DNA of 31,006 nt from CAYUMU01 sp964445985 (GTDB lineage: Bacteria; Planctomycetota; Planctomycetia; Pirellulales; S012-138): contig CAYUMU010000079.1 of assembly GCA_964445985.1 (NCBI GenBank), forward strand, positions 1 to 31,006. The letters run 5' to 3'. A program made the position numbers and the translations under genes. Under the pieces are notes generated by a model. The model did no database searches and was not told where the DNA came from. It was given only the letters and a program-made list of their open reading frames with translations. This document shows positions 24,306 through 31,006 of the stretch, in pieces (positions within the stretch are counted from its first letter, which is position 1; each line of letters opens with the position of its first letter).

Positions 24306-26426
24306 ATGCTATTTCGTTCTGCCCTGGCTGCCTTGGCCGTGGCGACTGCGTCTGTTTCTCTGGGCGCTTCGCCCGCGACGGCTCAAGACGCCCCCGAACA
24401 GTCGTACGACGTGGTCGTCTACGGCGGCACTTCGGCCGGCGTGATCGCGGCGGTGCAGGCCAAAAAGTTGGGCAAGTCGGCCATCATCGTTGGCCCCGAT
24501 AAACATCTGGGCGGTCTGACCAGTGGAGGGCTCGGCTTTACCGACACCGGCAACAAGGCCGTGATCGGCGGCCTGGCGCGCGACTTCTACCACCGCGTGT
24601 ACCAGCACTATCAAACGCCGGAAGCCTGGCGTTGGCAGCCGCGCGAAAAGTACGGCAACGTGGGCCAAGGCACGCCTGCCCTCGATGGCGAGAACCGCAC
24701 CATGTGGATCTTCGAGCCGCACGTGGCCGAGCGCGTGTACGAAGACCTGGTGGCCGAGTACAAGATCCCCGTCCATCGCGATCGCTGGCTCGATCGCGAG
24801 CAAGGCGTGGCCAAGCAAGATGGCCGCATCACCAGCATCACCATGCTCAGCGGCGAAAAGTACGCCGGCAAAATGTTCATCGACGCCACCTACGAAGGCG
24901 ACCTGCTGGCCGCCGCCGGCGTGGACTACATGGTGGGCCGCGAGGCCCGGAGCGAGTACGACGAAGAATGGAACGGCGTGCAAACCGGCGTGCTGCATCA
25001 TCGCCATCACTTCGGCGCGGTGAAGAAGCCGATCGATCCCTACGTGACGCCGGGCGATCCCAAAAGCGGCGTGCTGCCCCGGATCAGCACCGAACCGCCG
25101 GGCGAATACGGCTCGGCCGACAAGAAGGTCCAGGCGTACTGCTTCCGCATGTGCCTTACCAAACACGAGCCCAACCGGGTGCCCTTCCCCCGGCCCGCAG
25201 GCTACGACGCCCGGCAGTATGAGCTCTTGCTGCGGATCTTCGACGCCGGTTGGCGCGAAACCTTCGACAAGTTCGACCCGATCCCCAACTACAAAACCGA
25301 CACCAACAACCACGGCCCCTTCAGCACCGACAACATCGGCTACAACTACGATTACCCCGACGCCTCGTACGAGCGGCGGCAAGAAATCTTCAACGAGCAC
25401 CGCACTTACCAGCAGGGCTGGTTGTACTTCATCGCCAACGATCCGCGCGTGCCTGAGGACGTGCGGAGCAAGATGGCCCAGTGGGGGTTGGCCAAAGACG
25501 AGTTCACCGATCACGGCAACTGGCCGCACCAAATGTACATTCGCGAAGCCCGGCGGATGAAGGGCAAGTACGTGATGACCGAGAACGAACTGGTCAAGCG
25601 GCGGCCCACGCCCGAATCCATCGGCATGGGCTCGTACTCGATCGACTCGCACAACATCCAGCGGTACATCACGCCGGAAGGTCATGTGCAAAACGAAGGC
25701 GACATTGGCGTTTCGACCCGTGGTCCCTACCAGATTTCGCTCGGCTCCATCCTGCCCCAGGCCAAGCAGTGCGAGAACCTGCTGGTGCCGGTTTGTGTTT
25801 CCAGCACGCATATCGCCTTTGGTTCTATCCGCATGGAACCGGTGTTCATGATCCTCGGCCAGTCGGCCGCCACCGTGGCCGCCATGGCCATCGATCGTAA
25901 TATTCCCGTGCAAGAAGTCAGCTATAAGAACCTCCGGCCCCAGTTGCTGAAAGACGGCCAGGTGCTGGAATATGCGGGCGGAACTTCCGGCCGCGGCGGC
26001 GTCTCGCCCGAAAAACTGGCAGGCATCGTCGTCGATGATCGCAGCGCCAAGCTGGAGGGCAACTGGGAGAGCAGCACCGCGGCAGGCAACTGGGTCGGGC
26101 AGAGCTATCGTCACGACGGCAACGTCAAGGAGAAGAAATCACAGGCCCGATTTGAAGCCAAGCTTCCCCAGGCCGGCCGGTACGAAGTGCGGCTGGCCTA
26201 CACGCCCAACCCCAATCGGGCTTCCAACGTGGAAGTGGTTGTGGCCCACGCGGGCGGAGAATCGACCGTAACGGTGGACCAGCGGAAGAAGCCGGCCATC
26301 GATGAGCTATTTGTGTCGCTGGGCGAGTTCGATTTTGCCGACGGCCAACCGGCCGCGGTGACCATCACCAATCGCCAGGCCAACGGTCACGTGATTGCCG
26401 ACGCCGTGCAGTGGCTTCCCAAGTAG
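24306..26426 (+). CDS. Secreted FAD-dependent oxidoreductase with C-terminal golvesin-like domain
   Basis: This 706-residue protein has a signal peptide (about 1-26, ending ATA-QDA), then an FAD_oxidored domain starting with YDVVVYGGTSAGVIAAVQA, whose GGTSAG (40-45) is the dinucleotide-binding turn, followed by LGGLTSGGLGFTD. The body continues to about residue 560 with MGSYSIDSHNIQRY and the closing FAD motif GSIRMEPVFMILGQSAATVA. The last about 130 residues resemble the golvesin/xanthan-lyase C-terminal sandwich (VVDDRSAKLEGNWESST, YRHDGN, RYEVRLAYTPNPNRASNV), probably a carbohydrate-binding or surface module. Such FAD proteins are expanded in planctomycetes; substrates are unknown. The ATG at 24306 is chosen because the signal peptide starts there; the upstream open frame (to 24102) lacks features. 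Confidence 0.92.
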   Translation: MLFRSALAALAVATASVSLGASPATAQDAPEQSYDVVVYGGTSAGVIAAVQAKKLGKSAIIVGPDKHLGGLTSGGLGFTDTGNKAVIGGLARDFYHRVYQHYQTPEAWRWQPREKYGNVGQGTPALDGENRTMWIFEPHVAERVYEDLVAEYKIPVHRDRWLDREQGVAKQDGRITSITMLSGEKYAGKMFIDATYEGDLLAAAGVDYMVGREARSEYDEEWNGVQTGVLHHRHHFGAVKKPIDPYVTPGDPKSGVLPRISTEPPGEYGSADKKVQAYCFRMCLTKHEPNRVPFPRPAGYDARQYELLLRIFDAGWRETFDKFDPIPNYKTDTNNHGPFSTDNIGYNYDYPDASYERRQEIFNEHRTYQQGWLYFIANDPRVPEDVRSKMAQWGLAKDEFTDHGNWPHQMYIREARRMKGKYVMTENELVKRRPTPESIGMGSYSIDSHNIQRYITPEGHVQNEGDIGVSTRGPYQISLGSILPQAKQCENLLVPVCVSSTHIAFGSIRMEPVFMILGQSAATVAAMAIDRNIPVQEVSYKNLRPQLLKDGQVLEYAGGTSGRGGVSPEKLAGIVVDDRSAKLEGNWESSTAAGNWVGQSYRHDGNVKEKKSQARFEAKLPQAGRYEVRLAYTPNPNRASNVEVVVAHAGGESTVTVDQRKKPAIDELFVSLGEFDFADGQPAAVTITNRQANGHVIADAVQWLPK

Positions 26427-26534
26427 GCCTATTCTGCAAGCCCCCTGCGTTTTCGCTACTACTCCAAACGGCCCGTGACGGCGCGGGTTCGTTGCGACTG
26501 CCCGTTGATCAGGTCGCGGTCGGCGACCGGCCAA

Positions 26535-27098
26535 CTACAGGGCGTGCGGTGAGTTGGCGATGGTTAGTTCCGACCGTTGCGCGAGCCATGCGGCAAGTTG
26601 GGGAACGAGATGAGCCCCGGGTGGTTCACTGCGGAGAACGGCGAGCTTGCTTTGCGATACGGCTTCGCGGAGCGAGTCGAACCAGCTTGCCAGGTTGGCG
26701 AGCAAGGCTGCTTGTTCGGCGGGCGGTAGTTCGCGGCGGAGCAGTTGCACTTCTTGCTTGGCGCGGCGGCGTTCCAAGGAGACGAGATGGCCGTTTTCGG
26801 CTTTGACCAGCAGCCCTTGCAGGTAGGCTCGCCGCAGTTGGCCTTGCGAATTGAAGTGATAGACATCGTCGGGCGAGAAGTAAAAGCTCCAGCCGCCGTT
26901 GGCGCGATGGCCGAGGACGATGGGCGTGGTTTGCGAAGGGACGGCGACTTCTGCCCTAGCCGCCAACGAGCGGGCTTCGGCCATCAGGTCTTCGCGATCA
27001 TGTTCTTCACGGGCCATCGCCAACAGGCTCCGTTGATCCCAATAATAGGCCACCAGCGACAACAGACTGAGCCATGGCAGCAAGAAGCGTTCGAGCAT
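26535..27098 (-). CDS. Hypothetical membrane-anchored protein
   Basis: This 187-residue protein has one N-terminal hydrophobic segment (about 5-20, FLLPWLSLLSLVAYYW) followed by a charged, helix-rich stretch (24-50) and a soluble domain with GGWSFYFSPDDVYHFNSQGQ (given here as the core WSFYFSPDDVYHFN, about 71-84). A second helical region (about 108-150, RRRAKQEVQLLRRELPPAEQ) may form a coiled coil. I do not recognise a family. It follows the chimeric DUF1501-like remnant by five bases on the same strand, so it could be cotranscribed with it. Its start at 27098 is the only early ATG and precedes the hydrophobic segment. Confidence 0.7.
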   Translation of the reverse strand: MLERFLLPWLSLLSLVAYYWDQRSLLAMAREEHDREDLMAEARSLAARAEVAVPSQTTPIVLGHRANGGWSFYFSPDDVYHFNSQGQLRRAYLQGLLVKAENGHLVSLERRRAKQEVQLLRRELPPAEQAALLANLASWFDSLREAVSQSKLAVLRSEPPGAHLVPQLAAWLAQRSELTIANSPHAL

Positions 27099-27103
27099 AA
27101 AAG

Positions 27104-27373
27104 TTACCCGGCCGATCCTTGTTTATCCGCGGCAGCCGCGGCTTCCGGTTCCACCAGTTTCGCCACAAACCGCGGATGGATGGAATCGCCAACCAGGGCC
27201 ACGCCGCGCACGTCCCAGCCCTGGCCGATCAGGCTGAGCTCCAAGGTGGTTGTGGCCTGCCACGGTGTGGGCCGCGAGAGTCCGAGGGTTCCTAAACCGC
27301 CAATTCGCAATGCGTTGCGGCGGGTGAACCGATCGCAAACGTGGGAGCCGGCAGGCGTGAGGATATCGAGCAT
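27104..27373 (-). pseudogene. Probable chimeric remnant: DUF1501 N-terminus joined to unrelated C-terminus
   Basis: This 89-residue frame starts like a planctomycete DUF1501 protein: MLDILTPAGSHVCDRFTRRN followed by ALRIGGLGTLGLSR, with a Tat-type RR. A normal DUF1501 protein continues for about 400 further residues (compare the intact 448-residue gene at 13556-14902), but from about residue 34 this frame changes to TTTLELSLIGQGWDVRGVAL and ends at a stop after an Ala-rich stretch. The simplest reading is an internal deletion joining the 5' end of a DUF1501 gene to the 3' end of another coding sequence. It may still be translated as a short Tat-exported peptide. A real short gene of unknown type is the alternative. 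Confidence 0.6.
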
Positions 27374-27748
27374 GGGGGGAGGGCGTGCCTTGGGGGGGAG
27401 GGGTTGCCAGGGTGGGCGCGGCGGGCCAATTGGGTGAAGGCGTAACCTGCGCAACCCGCAAACCATCGGATCAACAGCCGTTGATTGTAAGCGGAAATGC
27501 GTGAGGCCGAAATGCTAAATGGGGCGGGCCTCGGCGGCGGCCTGCCCCTTCCCGGCTCAAATGGTTTTGGCAGGGGGGGCCACCCGGCAGGATTCGCAAA
27601 GCTATCCTTCCAGCGCGGAGAACTGTGCTGACGTGTATTTTCCGCACAGGCAGAATCTAACGTGGCGTTCTGGGCGAGCCGCGGAAACTTTGCCGACAAC
27701 TACATTGGTTGAGATTCCAGCGACGTCCGTGATTGAGGAAGACACAAC
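27374..27748. other. Divergent intergenic region with G+C-rich hairpin
   Basis: These 375 bases lie between the minus-strand chimeric remnant and the plus-strand RNase H-like gene. A 10-bp stem (27521-27530 with 27539-27548, one G-U pair, loop TCGGCGGC) is the only strong structure. No gene, tRNA or DUF1501/DUF1553 fragment was recognised in any frame. Confidence 0.5.
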
Positions 27749-28315
27749 GTGGTGCATCGAACACGGCAAGAGCCTGCCTTTGTGGTTTGGTCGGAGGCAG
27801 GCACGGGCGATGATCAAGACCTTTGGCGGTTTGTTGTCAAAACGCTCGCCGGCCGTTGCGTGCTGGAAGTGGCGGACCACGAGCCTGAGGTGCGGGGCGA
27901 ACGGCTGGAACTGCTCGCGGCAGTTCGCGCGCTGGAAGCCCTGGAACGCCCCAGCCAGGTAATGTTGGTCACCCCCAGCCGGTATGTGCGGCGCGGCGTG
28001 AGCTATGGGCTGGAAAGCTGGCGGCGGAACGGCTGGCGATGGGAGTCGTACGGTCAGCTGGTGCCGGTCAAAAACATTGACCTTTGGCAGCGGCTCGATC
28101 GGGCCTTGGTCATTCACCAGGTACGGTGCGGCAGCACCAGGCTGGTGCTTCGCCAAGAAGAGCTGACCCCCGTGCCGGAAATGGCAACGGCCACGGCGGA
28201 AACCCGCCGCGAGCCGCGGCTTTCGGATCGGGTTCGCAACGCCTACGGCAGGCTTCGCCATCACGCCGGCAATGGCGTTCCGGCTCCACATTGCCACTTT
28301 ACCAAGCCCCGCTAA
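27749..28315 (+). CDS. RNase HI-like protein lacking catalytic residues
   Basis: This 188-residue protein aligns with RNase HI over about residues 10-125: RLELLAAVRALEAL matches the usual MELMAAIxALEAL, VMLVTPSRYVRRGV matches xxxSTDSxYVxxGI, and WRRNGWRW then PVKNIDLWQRLDRAL match the family closely. Of the four catalytic acids, only the glutamate (E54) is clearly kept. The first aspartate position reads WSEAG (E16), the second, normally in TDS, is TPS (P76), and the fourth, normally in the GHAGxxxN(E)xxD block, is missing because the tail after HQVR is unrelated. It is therefore probably a non-catalytic RNase H-fold protein, possibly nucleic-acid binding. A GTG start at 27749 (or 27752) follows GAGGAA by eight bases; an in-frame stop lies just upstream. 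Confidence 0.8.
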   Translation: MVHRTRQEPAFVVWSEAGTGDDQDLWRFVVKTLAGRCVLEVADHEPEVRGERLELLAAVRALEALERPSQVMLVTPSRYVRRGVSYGLESWRRNGWRWESYGQLVPVKNIDLWQRLDRALVIHQVRCGSTRLVLRQEELTPVPEMATATAETRREPRLSDRVRNAYGRLRHHAGNGVPAPHCHFTKPR

Positions 28316-28540
28316 ATCGCGCCCCCCACGCTCCGCCCCCCGCCGCGGATGGACGGGTTGCCGCGCCAGACGGCCCGTCCCCGCCCACAAGAAAGCAAAA
28401 AGTCTCTCGGCTCGCCCACCCTGACGGGTCCCGCCTGAATTGGTGGTCGCAAGTCATTTTCTAGATGAAGTTTATGGCTTTGCGTTCGTTTGGGATCGAG
28501 CCTCGGCCCCTGGACGAACGTCGTTTAACTTTACACAATC

Positions 28541-28560
28541 GGTAAACTAGGGAGTTGCAG
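28541..28560 (+). promoter_or_regulatory. TAAACTA motif and ribosome binding site of glgB
   Basis: GGTAAACTA (28541-28549) is a -10-like patch in an AT-rich stretch, directly followed by a GGGAG ribosome binding site (28550-28554). GGGAG is six bases from the GTG at 28561 but touches the TTG at 28555, so it favours the GTG as the start. A similar TTAAACTA occurs at 10843 upstream of the PSCyt gene. If the patch were a -10 box, the leader would be very short. Confidence 0.4.
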
Positions 28561-30774
28561 GTGCGCACCACAGTTGATTTGCAACAGGTCACGCAACTGG
28601 TCGATGGCACGCATCCCGACCCGTTCCACCTGCTCGGTCCTCACGAAATTAGTTCAGAAGGCGGCCAGCGAGCGGTTGCGGTTCGAGCGTTTCTCCCCAA
28701 CACGCGGCAAGCCTGGGTGCAAGAGCGCGGCGGGAATGGACCTCGGCCGATGCGGCGGCTGCACCCCGCGGGATTTTACGAAGCCATTTGCCCTTACGGC
28801 GAACAATGGCGTAGTGGTCATTACGAGTTGCTCTCTCTCGATGCGCGCGGAACGCGAAATGTCATGCATGATCCTTATTCCTTCCCGCCGTTGCTCACGG
28901 GCTACGACCGCCACCTGCTAGGAGAAGGCACCCACTGGCGAAGCTACGAACGCCTGGGCGCGCAGCTGCGCATGGTGGACGGTGTGCGCGGCGTGAACTT
29001 TGCCGTGTGGGCTCCCAATGCCGACAGCGTGAGCGTGATCGGCGAATTCAATGGCTGGGATGGTCGCCGCTGCCAGATGCGCAAGCACCCCGAGGCCGGC
29101 GTGTGGGAATTGTTTGTGCCGGGGCTGACGGCCGGCGCCCTGTACAAGTTTCGCGTTCGCCGCGGCCAAAGCTACTACGAAAAGTGCGATCCCTATGGCT
29201 TTGCCGCCGAGGTTCCGCCTCGTACCGCCTCGATTGTGAGCGATCTGAGCAAGTACCAGTGGAACGACGGCGCCTGGATGAACAGCCGCGAGGAAACCCA
29301 GTCCCTCGATCAGCCGGTCTCGGTGTACGAGGTTCACCTGGGAAGCTGGCGGCGGCCGGAGAAGGGGGCCAGCGAATGGCTCACCTACCGCCAACTGGCC
29401 GAGCAGTTGGTCCCCTACGTTAAAGAGCTGGGCTACACGCACATTGAATTGCTGCCCATCAACGAGCACCCGCTCAGCGCCAGCTGGGGATACCAGGCGG
29501 TTGGCTATTACGCGATTACCTCGCGGTTTGGCGCCCCGCAAGACTTCATGCACTTTGTGGATGCCTGCCACCAGGCCGGGATTGGCGTGCTGGTGGACTG
29601 GGTGCCCGCCCACTTCCCGAAAGACGGGCATGGCCTGGCCAACTTCGATGGCACCAACCTCTACGAGCATGCCGACCCGCGCCAAGGCGAGCACCGCGAC
29701 TGGGGCACGTTGATCTTCAACTACGGCCGCAACGAGGTCCGCAACTTCCTGATTTCCAACGCCCTGTTCCTGCTCGACAAGTACCACATTGATGGGCTCC
29801 GCGTCGACGCCGTGGCCTCCATGCTGTATCTCGACTACAGCCGCGAACCGGGCGACTGGATCCCCAACATGTATGGGGGCCGCGAAAACCTCGAAGCCAT
29901 TTCGTTCGTGAAAACGCTCAACGAGCAAGTTCACGTGCAATACCCCGGCGTGCTCACCATTGCCGAAGAATCGACGGCCTGGCCTGGAGTTTCGCGACCC
30001 ACCTACCTGGGCGGCCTGGGGTTCTCGCTCAAGTGGAACATGGGCTGGATGAACGACACGCTCCGCTACATGCGGCACGACCCCATCCACCGCCGTTACC
30101 ATCACGACGAGCTGACCTTCAGCCTGATCTACGCCTTCCACGAGAATTTTGTGTTGCCGCTCTCGCACGACGAAGTCGTTCACGGCAAAGGCTCGCTGCT
30201 CGATCAAATGCCGGGCGACCTGTGGCAGCGGTTCGCCAACCTGCGGTTGCTGTACTCCTACATGTGGACGCACCCCGGCAAAAAGCTGCTGTTCATGGGC
30301 GGCGAGTTCGGCCAGTGGAACGAATGGAACTTCGACTCGCAGTTGCAGTGGGACTTGCTCCAGTGGGATAGCCACTCCGGCCTCAAAAAGATGATGGCCG
30401 ACCTCAACCGGCTCTACCGCCGCGAAACCTCGCTGCACGAAGTCGACTTTGACCACCAGGGGTTTGAGTGGGTCGATTGCCACAACTACGATATCAGCAC
30501 GCTGAGCTACCTCCGCAAAGCCCGCGACCCCCGCGACTACACGCTCGTCTGCCTGAACTTCACGCCAGCTCCGCGCGAGAACTACCGGGTGGGCGTGCCG
30601 GAAGGTTGTTACTTCAAGGAAGTCTTCAACAGCGACTCGATGTTCTACGCCGGCAGCAACCTGGGCAACTTCCCCGGCGTGCAGGCGGAAAAGATCGAAG
30701 CCCAAGGCCGGCCGTACTCGATCGAACTAACCCTGCCGCCGCTAGCCGCGGTGGTGCTGAAGCCGAGCCGGTAA
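28561..30774 (+). CDS. glgB: 1,4-alpha-glucan branching enzyme GlgB
   Basis: This 737-residue cytoplasmic enzyme makes alpha-1,6 branches in glycogen by transferring cut alpha-1,4 chains. Domains in order: an N-terminal GlgB-specific beta domain (about 10-110, starting HPDPFHLLGPHE), a CBM48 domain (about 130-230, VNFAVWAPNADSVSVIGEFN), the GH13 TIM barrel (about 255-600) and a C-terminal beta domain. The catalytic triad is intact: nucleophile D416 in GLRVDAV, acid/base E469 in TIAEESTAWPG, and D537 in LSHDEVVHGKG. Length equals that of E. coli GlgB (about 728). A ribosome binding site favours GTG at 28561 over TTG at 28555. No other glycogen gene is adjacent within the window. Confidence 0.96.
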   Translation: MRTTVDLQQVTQLVDGTHPDPFHLLGPHEISSEGGQRAVAVRAFLPNTRQAWVQERGGNGPRPMRRLHPAGFYEAICPYGEQWRSGHYELLSLDARGTRNVMHDPYSFPPLLTGYDRHLLGEGTHWRSYERLGAQLRMVDGVRGVNFAVWAPNADSVSVIGEFNGWDGRRCQMRKHPEAGVWELFVPGLTAGALYKFRVRRGQSYYEKCDPYGFAAEVPPRTASIVSDLSKYQWNDGAWMNSREETQSLDQPVSVYEVHLGSWRRPEKGASEWLTYRQLAEQLVPYVKELGYTHIELLPINEHPLSASWGYQAVGYYAITSRFGAPQDFMHFVDACHQAGIGVLVDWVPAHFPKDGHGLANFDGTNLYEHADPRQGEHRDWGTLIFNYGRNEVRNFLISNALFLLDKYHIDGLRVDAVASMLYLDYSREPGDWIPNMYGGRENLEAISFVKTLNEQVHVQYPGVLTIAEESTAWPGVSRPTYLGGLGFSLKWNMGWMNDTLRYMRHDPIHRRYHHDELTFSLIYAFHENFVLPLSHDEVVHGKGSLLDQMPGDLWQRFANLRLLYSYMWTHPGKKLLFMGGEFGQWNEWNFDSQLQWDLLQWDSHSGLKKMMADLNRLYRRETSLHEVDFDHQGFEWVDCHNYDISTLSYLRKARDPRDYTLVCLNFTPAPRENYRVGVPEGCYFKEVFNSDSMFYAGSNLGNFPGVQAEKIEAQGRPYSIELTLPPLAAVVLKPSR

Positions 30775-30834
30775 GCAGCCGCACGTCAACCACCCGTATG
30801 GTTTCCGGTCTTGCTTGATCTGCCGTTACGCCAC

Positions 30835-31006
30835 ATGTTGAGCCGTTTCCGGTCGGTATTCGCTGCGCTGATCACCGTCCGTCCTGTGCAAAAAGTAGAT
30901 CGCGGCAGATTTGGCGGAAGTTTGATAGCGATTGAGACGAGTCTGCCGCGTATCATCACGGTTGTTCGACAAGAATGGTGGAGCGTTGCGGCAGGCAGCA
31001 GAGCCT
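30835..31006 (+). other. Open frame running off the window end, coding status uncertain
   Basis: From the ATG at 30835 a frame stays open for 57 codons to the end of the window, beginning MLSRFRSVFAALITVRPVQK. There is no ribosome binding site and no recognisable motif, and local base composition is less GC-rich than in the genes nearby, so it may be chance. Apart from this, the 232 bases after glgB show nothing recognisable and no terminator. Confidence 0.15.

Noticed and set aside
24309..26114. 601-codon open frame on the minus strand inside the FAD oxidoreductase gene
   Set aside because: It lies wholly antisense to a clear gene with family motifs; long antisense frames are expected in GC-rich coding DNA and its translation shows no known domain.
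28918..30705. 595-codon minus-strand frame opposite glgB
   Set aside because: It is a shadow of the glgB codon pattern; GlgB has an intact catalytic triad and full length, and the antisense product is low in recognisable motifs.

Overview
The window (about 60% GC by eye, dense, both strands used) reads as a chromosomal segment of a member of the Planctomycetota, probably near Pirellulales. The strongest marker is the tandem pair of a DUF1549/DUF1553 (PSCyt/PSD1) secreted protein and a Tat-exported DUF1501 protein at 10945-14902, which is typical of this phylum. Supporting signs are the secreted DUF4838 and FAD-oxidoreductase/golvesin proteins, the HTTM gene pair, the CPXCG zinc ribbon, weak or absent Shine-Dalgarno sites, and hairpin-rich intergenic repeats. 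No rRNA, tRNA, CRISPR array, transposase or phage gene was found.

Layout: 161-1546 (-) is a class III PLP aminotransferase. 1872-5218 (-) is a compact molybdate uptake operon in the order regulator, modA, modB, modC; its regulator is an XRE helix-turn-helix fused to a periplasmic-binding-protein-like domain. 5383-7318 (-) is an HTTM membrane protein and a single-pass membrane partner. 7485-14902 (+) holds a DUF1877 protein, a large secreted DUF4838 protein and the PSCyt/DUF1501 pair. 14973-17308 (+) is a universal stress protein followed closely by a fusion of two DNA methyltransferases. After a small zinc ribbon (17545-17727, -), 18074-21975 (+) is a MacAB-like adaptor, ATPase and permease set. 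22115-26426 has a secreted sialidase-like protein, a SMI1/KNR4-like protein (-) and a secreted FAD oxidoreductase. 26535-27373 (-) holds a small membrane-anchored protein and a probable chimeric remnant of a DUF1501 gene. 27749-28315 (+) is an RNase HI-like protein lacking catalytic residues, and 28561-30774 (+) is glycogen branching enzyme GlgB.

Functional themes are molybdate acquisition, secreted proteins of the kind planctomycetes use on complex glycans, tripartite export, DNA methylation and glycogen synthesis. The items most worth a second look are the beta-class plus D12-class methyltransferase fusion with no visible restriction enzyme, the apparently catalytically dead RNase HI-like protein, the chimeric DUF1501 remnant, the in-operon HTH-PBP regulator of molybdate uptake, and a roughly 105-bp intergenic element present twice whose three hairpins keep their pairing while loops vary.
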